A stretch of 64,000 nucleotides of DNA from Argyresthia goedartella (GCA_949825045.1 OX463815.1:27271356-27335355), one strand, 5' to 3'; positions 10,530-22,223 are shown, counted from the first letter of the stretch. The notes: generated by a model not told the origin, from the sequence alone. A program made the numbers and translations.

Positions 10530-11412
10530 TATTGACCTCAGTATTATCGAGTTGGAATTCGCTTTTTGCGAGTATTTCACAATGAAGAAGCTTAAATTAA
10601 ATGACACGACTCAAAAGACCTTCCGCCGATTGCCAAATTTATATAAAAATATTTTTTTATATAAATTACCCGCTCCTTTTATCTGGTAAATAATCCATCA
10701 AACTGATTTCCACAATAGTATGCTCACGCGCAAATACCTTACATCGACAGATACAAAACATATCGGTTGCCCCATTACTATCGGCTTATGTGAAACGAAG
10801 CGGGACTGTAGTCTTGATTTATAAACGCTGATTAAATTCACAATAACTGCACTTTATTATTATTTCGAGGATATTTAAATACAGCGATGCACACACGTTA
10901 GCATTGTACAGACCAGAGAGACAAAATTGCCAGATGACAAATTATAATATTTAATGTGGGCAGTGTTCCCAACATTATGTTTAAATGATTACCAAAAAAT
11001 TCGAAAATTTACCACCAATAAATTCGAAATGACTGCCAGAATGGGTAAATGATCACCAAATTGTGTTTGGATAAATGATCACCAAACATCTTTTTATGTT
11101 TTGTGTACTTTAGTTTATGTTTTAGGTTTTTTTTGTTGTTCTTATGCTAATATCCGAAGCCATGTTCGTTTGTGATAACGGATGTCATCTTTAATCGGCT
11201 AGACTGCACATTAGCCGATGCTTTTCGGTTAATGTTGGACATTAGTTAGCTAATGTTGAAACGAAGTATTCGTGCAACTGCGGGGAGCGGGGCGGGGTAA
11301 TTTTATTCAGATGAGAAAGCTATTTCTAATATCAGGGCAAAATACTGCGGTAGCTTAGGTGAAGGGTAAACATGTAAGTACATCAAAAACTATAATAAGA
11401 CGAGTATAAGTG
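10530..11412. other. Intergenic with AAATGATCACCAAA repeats
   Basis: No gene was seen. Between about 10983 and 11095 the phrase AAATGATCACCAAA and variants (AAATGATTACC, AATGACTGCC) recurs at least four times with irregular spacing. At 11192-11222 an ATCGGCTA...TAGCCGAT pair could form a hairpin. The rest is AT-rich. Confidence 0.45.
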
Positions 11413-11708
11413 TGTTGAGTCCAAAACTTAACATATGTACCTGTATAGAGTATACCTGTATAATTTATTACTGTTATTTGGAAAAGCGCCATCTATAGAT
11501 TTCATTGTATATTATTTGCATTACAAATTGACCTTGATCTGACTGATCACACGTTAGACATGTATAAGCTTGAAGCATTTTATGATAGATGGCGCTAGTA
11601 GTCTAAACCGCCTACTAACTGTGCTATAAATTGGTAGACATAAGGAATTTCTGTCTCTTTGCCTTGCAACCGTCCAATACAACGCACGTATCAATTTCGG
11701 CCTTTTCA
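11413..11708 (+). repeat. 5' LTR of BEL/Pao element
   Basis: It matches 14258-14553 base for base apart from one difference (AAACTTAAC versus AAACATAAC). The TG...CA ends and 296-base length are equal in both copies. Confidence 0.9.
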
Positions 11709-11711
11709 TTT

Positions 11712-13816
11712 ACACTCCTTTCAAATTGTATAAAAATTGAAATCCATGGATTTTCTGACAGCTCTAACAAGGCATATGGTGCCGTTATCTATCTTAGATC
11801 TATGGATGAAGTAGGTAATATCCAAGTTCACCTACTGTATACCAAGTCAAGGGTCGCGCCAATAAAAAGTCAAACTATACCCAGATTAGAACTTTGCGCA
11901 GCCCTACTACTCGCAACTCACATAGATAGGGTAAAAAAGGCTCTTAAATGTGATATAAAAAACATTTACCTATGGTCAGATTCAAGCATCGTACTAGCAT
12001 GGCTAAAAAACGATAGCTTAAAACCTAACTGTTTTGTAAACAACAGAGTTGCACAAATACTTGCAATCACAAACAAAACAGACTGGAGATGGGTGTCGTC
12101 AGAAGACAACCCAGCTGACCTTTTGTCACGAGGAGTGGATCCAAGTAAACTAGGAAATACGCGTATGTGGTGGTGTGGGCCATCATGGTTGAGTCAACAA
12201 ATAGTACTTGGCCGGTGCGTAGTGAGCCATTGTTGTCGAACCATGACTCAAGGCTTGAAGATACTACAACAACTAGTAGTTTCCCTACTCAAACTTATGC
12301 AAACCCCGCCTTCCAGTACCTATTTCACAAATGGTCTAGTGACACGAAGATAGTACGTGTACTTGGTTATGTATTGCGTTTTATACATAACCTGAAGTGC
12401 AAGGTACGTACGTCCCAGCCGGATAATAGATTAGTAGGTCCATTATCGGTAAAAGAAATTAGTAATTCCTTACACACATTAATTAAACAGTCTCAAATCG
12501 AATCCTACCCACAGGAATATAATCTCCTATTAAAAAATAACCCATTGCCAAATACATCTAAATTATTATCGTTACAGCCATTTATTGTTGACGGATTAAT
12601 TCGCGTGGGCGGGAGGATAACTCACTCACAATACTCATATAATAAAAAACACCCTTTATTACTTCATCATGAACACATTCTTACCAACCTTATTATGCAA
12701 GGCGAACATGTAAGATTGTTCCATGCAGGACCCCAATTATTACTAGCCACCATTCGCGACCGTTTCTGGCCCACAAAGGGAAAAATGATGGCTAGAAAAA
12801 TAGTAAATAAATGCGTCACATGCTTTAGAGCTAAACCTAAAACGACTACACCAGTTATGGGTAACTTACCTGCATCAAGGTTAAACCCAGCGCCCCCATT
12901 TAGTAGCACTGGGTTGGATTATGCTGGGCCCTTTAATATACGGGACAGGAGAGGACGTGGTTACAAGGTAAATAAATGCTATATCGCGGTATTTATTTGC
13001 CTAGTAACAAAGGCCGTTCACCTGGAATTAATTACAGGACTCGAGTCGGCCGCATTCATGGCAGCGCTTCGTAGGTTCATAGCACGAAGAGGTAAACCAG
13101 CAGAATTGGTGAGTGACAATGCCACTACATTCCATGGCGCGAACAATGAAATTAAAGAATTGTTTACCTTCTTAAAGGAAAAATCGAGCGAATTATCATC
13201 TCAATGCGCAGACGAGGGTATAAGGTGGAACTTTATTCCTGTTTACGCTCCCCATATGGGAGGTCTGTGGGAGGCAGCCGTCAAAAGCTGCAAGTATCAT
13301 ATGAAACGAGTTTTGAGTCAGGCTTTGTTGACATATGAAGAATTTGTTACCATTATAGTTCAAATAGAAGCAATATTAAATTCCCGTCCCTTGTGTCCCA
13401 TTTCTAATTCTGAACCTATACCTATCCTAACGCCAGCTCACTTTTTGGTCGGCAGATCACTGACATCGCTACCAGAACAGGACTATACCGATGTGCCTCA
13501 AAATAGGCTAACACACTTTCAACAACTTCAACAGATCACACAAAACTTTTGGAGAAGATGGTCACGCGACTATATCAACACGCTGCAGGAGCGGACAAAG
13601 TGGAGGAGCGCCCGTGGTCCGGGCCTCGCCGCAGGGGTCGTCGTCCTGGTACGAGAAGAACGCTTACCACCCTGCCAGTGGAAGATGGGGAAGATCGTCG
13701 CAACGCAGCCTGGGAGCGACGGCATCGCTCGCGTCGCTATCATAAAAACCGCGAAAGGAACGATCAAACGCGCGTTTAACAACATATGTCCGCTACCGCT
13801 ATCGAACGTTGATTGA
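11712..13816 (+). pseudogene. BEL/Pao pol fragment: RNase H, integrase, C-terminal domain
   Basis: The first part (to about 12200) reads as the Pao-type RNase H region: GFSDSSNKAYGAVIY, then VAPIKSQTIPRLELCAALL and LWSDSSIVLAWL. A frameshift between about 12190 and 12230 moves reading to the next frame, which then stays open to the stop at 13816. That frame has the integrase zinc-binding part (HH...CVTC), the catalytic D-D-E residues (GLDYAGP, LVSDNATTF, GGLWEAAVK) and the C-terminal domain typical of Pao integrases (FWRRWSRDY). Upstream RT and protease are missing. Integrase would act on element cDNA in the nucleus; this copy cannot replicate by itself. Confidence 0.9.
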
Positions 13817-14257
13817 AGCTAAAACTTAGTTAATTTAAAACCTACCTTTCAGTATTACCTACTTTTAGTTAAGCTAACTAACAATTTATACTAAGGTTTC
13901 ATTATTATTTAATACTTACCATACTTACCATTAATTACATACCTAATTGCCACTGTTATATAAGAAGTTATAATAAAACATGTCCCTACTGTCGTTTCAT
14001 TCCATAATAAGCAGAGTAGGCATAAACAGTTTCATTCATTGTTAACTTATCAGTTCAATTCATTGTAAGTATTGTACCTTCATATTAAAATATTAGTTGT
14101 TGACACTAGCATGGACACTAGCTAGTTCTGCTCCCCTTGAAAATGAAATTAGTACATAAACATAGTATATTAGTTCTCCTAGTCAGTACCTATAAATCTA
14201 TATAGTTCCATCCCTTTCATTATTATTGAAATATTCCATTTCAATGGGGGCAGGATA

Positions 14258-14553
14258 TGTTGAGTCCAAAACATAACATATGTACCTGTATAGAGTATAC
14301 CTGTATAATTTATTACTGTTATTTGGAAAAGCGCCATCTATAGATTTCATTGTATATTATTTGCATTACAAATTGACCTTGATCTGACTGATCACACGTT
14401 AGACATGTATAAGCTTGAAGCATTTTATGATAGATGGCGCTAGTAGTCTAAACCGCCTACTAACTGTGCTATAAATTGGTAGACATAAGGAATTTCTGTC
14501 TCTTTGCCTTGCAACCGTCCAATACAACGCACGTATCAATTTCGGCCTTTTCA
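14258..14553 (+). repeat. 3' LTR of BEL/Pao element
   Basis: It is the partner of 11413-11708. It follows a purine-rich tract at about 14245-14257. Confidence 0.9.
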
Positions 14554-15035
14554 TTTCGCTCCTTCACCCTCTATGTCCCGAGTGCGACAAAGTGTTAACG
14601 GCCACCGAATCATTATCATCACTTATTTCTGATTAAGACGGTAATTTTTCAACATTAGCCTAGGTATACTGAAAAATAAACTTATCTCTGTTATTACATA
14701 TTTTGATTTATAATATCTTTTACTTACTATTATGTTATATATTAATGTACATATGTTTAAATGGCTGAACCACGCCGCAGACTGTGACGCTCGCGGGGTA
14801 ACACTCGGCGCTGACTGAAAATCAGCGCTGAAGGTATGGCCTTCAGCATACTGCTGAGTCAGATGACATTTGTAATGACAGTGACACACTAGGACCGTCG
14901 ATATCGCTTGATAGAATGATTCAGAATGATTGATATTTGCGAGTCGTTGCGCCATTTCACTCCCTCCTTAGATTGCAGTACTTCCTGCCGCGGCAGACTA
15001 AAATCACTCTTGCTCAGTCCCTTCTACTACCTTTA
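14554..15035. other. Intergenic, nothing recognised
   Basis: A moderately GC-rich block at 14765-14960 contains short self-complementary phrases (CAGCGCTGA, GCCTTCAGC) but no coding signal I can name. Confidence 0.35.
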
Positions 15036-15141
15036 GGATTCCCTGTATCTTGGGTACTAGACAACGATATACATACTTACATAGATAAATATTATACTTA
15101 GATAGATAAACAACCATGACTAGGGTACAAACATCCGTTCT
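15036..15141 (-). repeat. SINE family A, copy 3, partial
   Basis: The reverse of the body of the 900-1158 copy: GATTCCCTGTATCTTGGGTA, then AGATAGATAAACA and CATGACTAGGGTACAAACAT. The tRNA-like head is missing. Confidence 0.75.
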
Positions 15142-16354
15142 AAATAATATGATAACTAATTTACGTACCAAGTGAATGTTACTGAAAGGAAAGTACTGTT
15201 TGAAAAGGAAGATCTTTATTTACAATATTACTAGTTTAAATATTAAAACAGCCATACTATATTATTAAAATATTAAGACCTATTAGGAACAGTCAGCATC
15301 AGATATATATGAGCGCGGAAGCCGCTCAAATAGATCTACCACGTTCTTACAAAACAGAAACATCTACACATCTGCAGTGTCAAAATGTATCAATATCCAT
15401 ACTAACACAGAGGATGTTTACATAATTTTAACACTTTTACTGTGTAGGTGTACTAGATCTATCAGAGTGTGTTATGCACACATATCCGATGCTAACTGTA
15501 CCTACAAACCTAATAATACTTAGTCGGATTATTAATGTCATCACTATTAAGAAAATAATAAATATATAATTAGGAGCTGTTAGAACCGAACCTTATTAAA
15601 TACTTATTATGTACAAAATAAATCCTTGAGTACATACATATATTACAATATAGCTGTAATGGTACACGAGAGTCAGTACATTCGATACTTCATTTAGCGT
15701 GACAGAGGGCTAGCCCATCGCCGCGTTGTATTGGTACACACGTTGAATACAAAAATCGGTCATTTAACGTTTGGGGTTTTGAGTAGCTCAGGGTAAGGTA
15801 GCAAAAAGCAATGAGCCGACACGTGGTTTGGTTCCAGGAACAGAGTTCAGGTCAGGTTTTTTTGTCGCATTCCTGCGAGATGTGTAGGGATCAGAGCCGA
15901 TTTGGCTGCGCGCTGAATAAATTATGAATAACTAAATAATGGAAGGTTATTATGGAACGATACGGAGAAAGCTATTATGTTGACTGCAAATATACAATTG
16001 CGTTTGGTTGGTATGATATGGCGAGTTTGACATCACGAGTTTGAATAACATTCTAGTGGTCCTTGTCTAGCGCGCTAGCGGTCGGGAAGGCTTAAATTAA
16101 TCGCAACAAGCTTTTATGGTCAGCGATCAACAGATTTTGTGTATCGGCCATACCGAATGACTTGAGTGATAACCTACGGTTGATCATAGTGAATATGCGT
16201 ACACACAATTTGTATAACGGCGGATCTGCATGGCATGGTTGAAATTAGACCCTGTGTAGTTAGTGATAAGAAGCTTCGCTTGGGCAGAGCGTGTTCGCAA
16301 AGGACGCCATTTTTTTTCAGACATGTGGGGACTATAAATACGATTGCGGGGGAA
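15142..16354. other. Intergenic with a SINE-like family B fragment
   Basis: At about 15680-15745 the phrase GTGACAGAGGGCTAGCCCAT followed by CGCCGCG marks a fragment of SINE-like family B. The rest is AT-rich with no gene. The last bases hold the target of the jockey-like insertion. Confidence 0.45.
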
Positions 16355-16368
16355 GGGAGAGCATTCAG
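16355..16368. repeat. Left target-site duplication of jockey-like LINE
   Basis: GGGAGAGCATTCAG is repeated exactly at 21619-21632. The 14-base length is typical of LINE insertion by target-primed reverse transcription. Confidence 0.9.
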
Positions 16369-16608
16369 CAGGATAGTTTCGACCGTCGCGCACACGGATC
16401 TCCGCTTCGCCGTCCCGCTGCAGTTCACCCGCCACTTCGTGCGAAGCGGACGTGTGTAACACGCGCCCGTGCGCGCCGCGATCGCGATACCCGCGCCGCG
16501 AGTGTTCACGGAGGGGATTACCACATCGGGACGGACGCCGGCTCTGCCTAAGGTCGTGCCTGGTGTGTAACCCTTTCCGTGACGCCAGCTCGTCCATAGC
16601 CCGCTGCT

Positions 16609-18840
16609 ATGGACGAGCCCAAAAGCCCATTTCAGGGCTACAGTGCTACTAATGACAGTGACAATGATACTAGTGATAGTGCAAGTGCAGTCGTGACCGC
16701 GAGCCCACCGCTGGTTGAAACCCCGCGCCGGCATCGCGCGCAACGTTCAACTTCGTTGGACCGCCTGCTCCCTATCTCCACGTCGACGGAGTACGGGTCG
16801 CCCGTGGTGCGGCGTCCTGTGTCCCCGAGGGCAGAGCTTGAGCTGGACGAATTGTATTTAATTCGGGCCGCTCAAGCCAACCTGTTTTCGGCGGGCCTAT
16901 TTCGTGCCATGGAGGCATACGTCGCCGCAAGCCGCGCTGCCCTGTCGGGCAAGCCCACGGCTTGTGTCGGCGCCGAGCTCCTCGACGCGCAATTAGTGGA
17001 GCAGGCGAAAATGCAGCCTTTGGTGCTGCCACCAACCCGCGGGACGAGGCGCCCGCGTAGCGAAAGCCCGAGCGACGAGCTGCGTCTCCGAGGAGATGGA
17101 AAGCGAGTCCAGCTTGCGGACTCGCCGACCCCGCCACCGACGAACCAGCCGCCGCCGAAGAAGACGGGCCTCGATATGCCGTCGCTGTCGCCCTGGACGG
17201 GCGCGCTTCAGGCACCCGCCCCCGCCCCTGGACTGTCCGCCGCCGCGAGTGACTATGAGAGTGCTTCAACACAAACAGGTACGAGTGTTTTACCTAATAA
17301 GTGCTCTCCTACAGTGTCGTTTGCAGCGGCAGCCGCGACCGCATCCACCATGTCTGGGGCACCGCGCCCCAGCACCGCGTCCCCCCCCCCGTTCAGTGAG
17401 GCACCCGGTGCCGCCAACCGCGCGTCCGCCCGCCCCGTCGGCGACCACGTCGCGAGTGCCCGCCCGCCCCACGCGCTCCGCCGCAGCGCCCGCGATAGTG
17501 CCCGCCCGCCCTACGCGCCCCGCCGCCGCGCCCGCAAACCCGCCTACCGCCGCGACTGTGCCCGCCCGCCCTACGCGCCCCGCCGCTGCGCCTGCGAACC
17601 CGCACGCCACCGCACCCGCGATAGGGCCCGCCCGCCCAATGCCGCCCGCCCGCCCAACGCCGCCTGCCACTGCCGCCGCCCAAACCGCAGCCGCGATTGC
17701 CACCGCCACCGCCGCCCCGTCGGGAGGCGCTGCGCCACAGCAGCCCCGCCAGCCGCGCTATCCGCCCCTTATTGTGGAGGTCCTACCCAACTGGGCCGAC
17801 CACTTCAGGGCGATAGCCAGCGAGCTCGGCTGGGCTCCCAGCGCGCGCGCCTACCAAAAGGGTGTGCGCTTTACCCCAACGGCTGAAGACGAGTACCGGC
17901 TTGTGCAACGTTACCTGTGCAGGCTGGAGAAGGACCACGGTGTGAGGTGGTTCTCATACTCGTTACCGGCCGACAAGACCCAGAAGGTGGCGATCCGCGG
18001 GCTGCCTTCTAACACCACGCCGGAGGAGATAGTCGCGGCGCTTGCAGAACTCGGTGTGGAGGCCGAGTACTGTAAGCAGATCCGGGCACGCAAAGGAAGA
18101 CCCGGCTGCATCTTCTTCGCCAGCCTGAAGAAGAATCCGGACCGTGCCCCCGGCGCTTTGTACGAGATCACGGAGCTCTTGTACATGCCGGGGGTGAAGA
18201 TCGAGGCCTGGCGCTCGAAGCAGGGCCCAGCCCAGTGCCACAGGTGCCAGCAATTCCGGCACTCGTCGCATATGTGCCACCGCTCCCTAGCGTGCGTACG
18301 TTGCGGCGGTCCCCACTCGGCGCGGGAATGCCCCCTTCGAAAGACCAGCCGCCGACGTGCGCCAACTGCGGTGGCCCGCACACGGCAAATAATGCGACGT
18401 ACCCCGTGTTCCGCCAGGAGGCGCGGAACAAGAAGGCCGGCACTGTGGCGATCACCAACGCGCCCGGGCCCAAGAAGCTGCAGCCTCCCCCTCTGCCTCG
18501 TCCCGATCTGCAGGAACCAACGGCGCCCGCCTCGCTTATGGCGCAGGCGAACGACGGAGCCCCCAGGCAGAAGACGAAGCGGGGGGGAAAGAAGAAGAAG
18601 AAGAAGAAGAAGAAGGCGACGGCTCCACCTGCCGCCGGCGCCGCGGCGGCTACTCTCGCCGCCAGCGAGACTGCGGCCGCCGCTGGCGCCGCCACTCCGG
18701 CAGGACTGGCAGCAGGACTTGGGGCACCTCACAGCCCTGCTCGCCCTCCTCAGCGACCCCACTGCCCTGGGCAGACTCACCGCTCTGCTCCACAATGCAT
18801 GAGCCGCTCAGGGTCGTCCACTGGAACGCGCAGTCGCTGA
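16609..18840 (+). pseudogene. Jockey-like ORF1 (gag-like) with two frameshifts
   Basis: The ATG at 16609 (MDEPKSPFQGYS) opens an acidic N-terminus and a long Pro/Ala-rich region. Reading moves to the +1 frame at or near the C run at 17385-17395. It continues through a PRE_C2HC-like domain (VAIRGLPSNTTPEEI, then ARKGRPGCIFFASLKK) and zinc knuckles (CHRCQQFRHSSHMC, CVRCGGPHSARECP). It moves back near the C run at 18331-18336 into a third knuckle (CANCGGPHTANN, whose last Cys is lost) and a Lys-rich run at 18583-18617. Such proteins bind LINE RNA and form ribonucleoprotein particles. Both shifts sit at homopolymers, so sequencing error is as likely as mutation. The end overlaps ORF2 by 46 bases. 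Confidence 0.85.
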
Positions 18841-21443
18841 CAGGGAAGAAGCGGCTGCTCCACGTGTTCCTGAGGGACTACCGCGTCGACGTGATGCTCA
18901 TCAGTGAGACACACCTAGCCGGAAGCGACAAGCTGTCGCTGCCCGGCTACTTCGTCTACCGCAAGGACGAGAAGACCTCCAGCGGCCGGACCTTTCGAGG
19001 CTTGGCAGTCATCGTCGGCAGGAAGATCGTCCACCAGCTCGTCGACGCCCAGGAGTATTCATCCCTATATGCTTTGGGCGTCGACCTCCAGGTCGCCGGC
19101 GAGGTGCTGCGACTCAACGCCGCCTACAAGCCCCCCAGTACACCAATCCGCACCGCCGAGCTATGGGGGCTGCTACAGTCGCCGCACCTGACACTTGTCG
19201 CCGGCGACCTCAACGCCAAGCACACCGCCTGGAACTCCACAAGGGTGTGCCCAGCTGGACGCGCCATCCATGCCGACTCCGTGAGCCACAACTACGACGT
19301 CATCGGTCCCGACGAGCCCACCCACTTCGACACGCGGGCCGGATGGGACATCATCGACGTCGTGGTCGTCAGAGGTTTCCGGACTCCGCCGAGCCAGGAG
19401 GTTCTCCCTGACCTCCCATCGGACCACAGGCCAGTACTTCTCGTCCTGGCGGACCTGCCCACCCGGATCTCTCCGCCAGCATCACGCCGATGCTACCAGT
19501 GGGGCGCCTTCACCGCCGCCCTCGACCAGTCTTCGACCACATGTCCAGTCAACCAGCCGGAAGACGTTGACCGCCTGGCATCGCTGCTAACCACCCAGAT
19601 CCGAGACGCGCTCGACCTATCATCGCACACCGTAGCTCGCGGGGGCAAGCCTAATCCTATTCCTGCTGAGCCACGCGCACTCATCCGCGATAAGCGCGCT
19701 CTCCGGAAGCAGTGGCAGCAAACCCGCTGCCCAACGATGAAGACCAGGCTCAACGCCATGACGGCAGAGCTGAAGCGCCGACTTGATCTCCACGCGGAAG
19801 AATCTTGGGAACGCCACGTCGAGTCCATGGGCGACCACGTCCCCTCCGTGCATCGCCTATGCCGGGATTTGTCGACTACTCCAACTCCCGTCCGACCAAT
19901 CCTGGGCTGCGACGGCCTACCAAGATTTCGAGCCCAAGACCGTGCGGAGATCTTCGCCGAATGCCTCGAGAAGCAGTTCAAGCCGAACCCTACGGATGAT
20001 GTGGAGCACGTCGCAGCAGTCGAGAGACACCTGCGAGAGTACTTCGCCTCGGCGATAGCTCCCGAAGAGGACCCCACCGTCGTCACGCCCGGCCAGATCA
20101 TGCGTGCATTCAGACGTACCAAGCCCAGGAAAGCCCCGGGCGCAGACCACATACCTAACATGGCGCTGCTACATTTGCCGCCACGTACTGTGGCGGCCGT
20201 TACGCGCCTGTTTAACGGTATCTTGCGCACGGGCCACTTCCCAACCCAATGGAAGGAGGGCTTGGTCATCATGCTGCCCAAGCCGGGCAAGGACTCCAAG
20301 CTGCCTGAGAGCTATCGGCCGATAACTCTACTGAGTACCATCTCAAAGGTGTTTGAGAAACTCCTGCTGGCGAAGCTACTGCCCCACATCCAGCCGCGCC
20401 CGGAACAGTTCGGCTTCAGGCCCGAGCATTCTACGACGCTTCAGCTCACCAGAGTACTGAATGACATGACGGTTGGTTTAAACAAGAAGGAATACACTGT
20501 CGCAGTACTCCTGGACATGGAGAAGGCGTTTGACAGAGTATGGCACGAGGGGTTGCTGTACAAATTGTCGACGTCTCTAGCCCCAAGAAGACTGGTCCAG
20601 ATCATCGCCTCCTTCCTGAAGAATCGCCGCTTCCGAGTGATGGTGGAAGACGCCGTCTCCGAGGAACACCCCGTTGCAGCCGGCGTCCCTCAGGGGTCCT
20701 GCCTGTCTCCAGCCTGTTACTCCCAATATACGGACGACATCCCCGTCGAGCCGGGTGCCCAGCTGGCACTCTTCGCCGACGACGCTGCCTACTACGCATC
20801 GTCGAACCAGGCACGGCAAGCTGCCGTCAAACTGCAGCGCACCCTGGACATCTTGCCCGACTGGCTCGCCAAGTGGCGGTTGTCCGTCAACGTTGGGAAG
20901 ACGCAGGCGCTCATCACAGGCCAGTCCCCCCTTCCACCACCACTCCAGCTCCAAGGACAGGACATCGCGTGGTCTCCGCAGGTGAAGTACCTGAGAGTGA
21001 CCATCGATCGCCGGCTCACCATGAAGCAACATGTCGACAACTTCGTCAACCAGATCAAGGTGGCACGCGCCAAGCTGCGTCCACTTCTCGACTCCAGCCT
21101 CCCTCTGAGGGAGAAGCTCGGGATCTACAAGTGCTACGTGAGATCCCGCCTCACCTACGCGGCCCCGGCATGGTACGCCCTGTGCTCGGAGACGAACAAA
21201 CGGAGACTCCGAGCCCAAGAGAACCTCTCTTTGCGTACCATCGTCGACGCCCCCCGCTACGTGAGGAATGCGACGATCCAGAGGGACCTGAGATGGGAAC
21301 CAGTGGACCAGTTTGTCCAGAGGCTGGCGAAGGGCATGTTCGCGCGTGCGGATAGCTCACTACATCCACATATCCGCGACATGGCGCCGTACCACGCGCG
21401 CCCGCCCGACCGCCGCCGCCTGCCACGCGACCTGGTTGCCTAG
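18795..21443 (+). CDS. Jockey-like ORF2: endonuclease and reverse transcriptase
   Basis: An open frame of 882 residues, about the usual length for jockey ORF2. The N-terminal 230 residues form an apurinic-type endonuclease: VHWNAQSL, ISETHL, VAGDLNAKH, LPSDHRPVL. The RT follows from about residue 440: KPRKAPGADHIPN, PESYRPITLLS, LLDMEKAFDRVWH, AAGVPQGSCLSP and the catalytic FADDAAYY (FADD at residues 660-663). A thumb region completes it, and there is no RNase H. The protein nicks the target DNA and primes cDNA synthesis from the element RNA in the nucleus. The start ATG overlaps the end of ORF1, so translation may depend on ORF1. Nothing in the sequence looks disabled. Confidence 0.95.
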   Translation: MHEPLRVVHWNAQSLTGKKRLLHVFLRDYRVDVMLISETHLAGSDKLSLPGYFVYRKDEKTSSGRTFRGLAVIVGRKIVHQLVDAQEYSSLYALGVDLQVAGEVLRLNAAYKPPSTPIRTAELWGLLQSPHLTLVAGDLNAKHTAWNSTRVCPAGRAIHADSVSHNYDVIGPDEPTHFDTRAGWDIIDVVVVRGFRTPPSQEVLPDLPSDHRPVLLVLADLPTRISPPASRRCYQWGAFTAALDQSSTTCPVNQPEDVDRLASLLTTQIRDALDLSSHTVARGGKPNPIPAEPRALIRDKRALRKQWQQTRCPTMKTRLNAMTAELKRRLDLHAEESWERHVESMGDHVPSVHRLCRDLSTTPTPVRPILGCDGLPRFRAQDRAEIFAECLEKQFKPNPTDDVEHVAAVERHLREYFASAIAPEEDPTVVTPGQIMRAFRRTKPRKAPGADHIPNMALLHLPPRTVAAVTRLFNGILRTGHFPTQWKEGLVIMLPKPGKDSKLPESYRPITLLSTISKVFEKLLLAKLLPHIQPRPEQFGFRPEHSTTLQLTRVLNDMTVGLNKKEYTVAVLLDMEKAFDRVWHEGLLYKLSTSLAPRRLVQIIASFLKNRRFRVMVEDAVSEEHPVAAGVPQGSCLSPACYSQYTDDIPVEPGAQLALFADDAAYYASSNQARQAAVKLQRTLDILPDWLAKWRLSVNVGKTQALITGQSPLPPPLQLQGQDIAWSPQVKYLRVTIDRRLTMKQHVDNFVNQIKVARAKLRPLLDSSLPLREKLGIYKCYVRSRLTYAAPAWYALCSETNKRRLRAQENLSLRTIVDAPRYVRNATIQRDLRWEPVDQFVQRLAKGMFARADSSLHPHIRDMAPYHARPPDRRRLPRDLVA

Positions 21444-21618
21444 CCGGCGATCATCCAACGGAACACCCCAAGTGAGAAGATCTTTACCGCCCGCGAGGGC
21501 CCCCCGATGACCTGTCCATAGGAGTGGACAGAGGCGCTTCTTCAGGAAGAGATCCGATGATCTGACCCTGACTCCCCACGCCCCAGAATGGGTGCGTGAG
21601 ATGATAACTTGATTGATT

Positions 21619-21632
21619 GGGAGAGCATTCAG
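21619..21632. repeat. Right target-site duplication of jockey-like LINE
   Basis: GGGAGAGCATTCAG, an exact copy of 16355-16368, directly after the 3' end of the element. Confidence 0.9.
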
Positions 21633-22223
21633 TCTCAGCGTCTAGCTACTGTGACAGTCGTCTTTCAACAAATTCTAAACAGTTTGGTCTGCCGTTTTAC
21701 GCGTCGGAACTGGACGAATTGTGATTGCGAAGTTACAGTGGATTTTCGTGAGTGTCTGAAGCGCCGAGATATACCTCGGTTCCTATCCTATAAATCAAAC
21801 TACCCCAAATTCCAAAACTATCCTTGGGTCGTTAGATAAGGACTTGTAGGTAACTGATCTGAGTCTGAGTCTGGGCTTGAAGCGACCCTAAATTCCTTTT
21901 CCTTCACCATAGGGTTCCTGGATTGGCACTTAGGATATTCGCGGGCTAATCCTCTCCTCATTCCTTTCGAGTAGCGAGTTTTGAAATTCCCACACACACA
22001 GTCATTAAACATACAAGCACATTCAAATCAAACTCAACCATTTTCGAGTGGTGTCGATAATGGACATGGTATAACACTAGGATTTTAGACTAGGCTAGAC
22101 AGGAGTTTAGTTGCGGCTAAACCTAGGTTGGCAGGGCATAGGGAGACTGTTTGATTGATGAGGTTCCGCGGATGGAAATAACAAATTCAGAACAAAATTA
22201 AACCGGTGTCAATACAGATAACC
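21633..22223. other. Intergenic, nothing recognised
   Basis: A mixed-composition spacer of 590 bases between the jockey-like LINE and the Ty3/gypsy element. It ends in AACC, the left copy of the Ty3/gypsy target duplication. Confidence 0.4.

Larger units (their letters stand above)
11413..14553 (+). mobile_element. BEL/Pao LTR retrotransposon with large internal deletion
   Basis: Two 296-base direct repeats (11413-11708 and 14258-14553), starting TGTTGAGTCC and ending in CA, flank about 2.5 kb. The only difference I noticed is one base near the start. The interior starts directly in the RNase H region of pol; gag, protease and RT are absent. A polypurine tract (GGGGGCAGGATA) precedes the 3' LTR. 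The bases flanking the element (AAGTG and TTTCG) do not form a target-site duplication. The element is non-autonomous. Confidence 0.9.
16369..21618 (+). mobile_element. Full-length jockey-like LINE, 5250 bases
   Basis: The element lies between perfect 14-base duplications. It has a GC-rich 5' UTR of 240 bases, ORF1 with zinc knuckles, ORF2 with endonuclease and RT, a 175-base 3' UTR and a short GATGATAACTTGATTGATT-like end without a long poly-A. There is no RNase H, as in the jockey clade. GC content is far higher than in the flanks. The exact duplication argues for recent insertion, but ORF1 has two frameshifts, so this copy may not be active. Confidence 0.93.

Noticed and set aside
17290..17709. 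Long Gly/Ala-rich and Arg-rich frames opposite the LINE ORF1
   Set aside because: They are shadows of a GC-rich repetitive coding strand; similar frames appear on both strands without any motif.
18168..18795. Minus-strand frame of 175-294 residues opposite LINE ORF1
   Set aside because: Poly-Phe and poly-Leu arise from the Lys-rich run of ORF1 on the other strand; no independent support.
16609..21443. Host gene for a Pro/Ala-rich zinc-knuckle protein plus a neighbouring enzyme
   Set aside because: Exact target-site duplications, knuckle ORF1 and endonuclease-RT ORF2 identify a jockey-like LINE.
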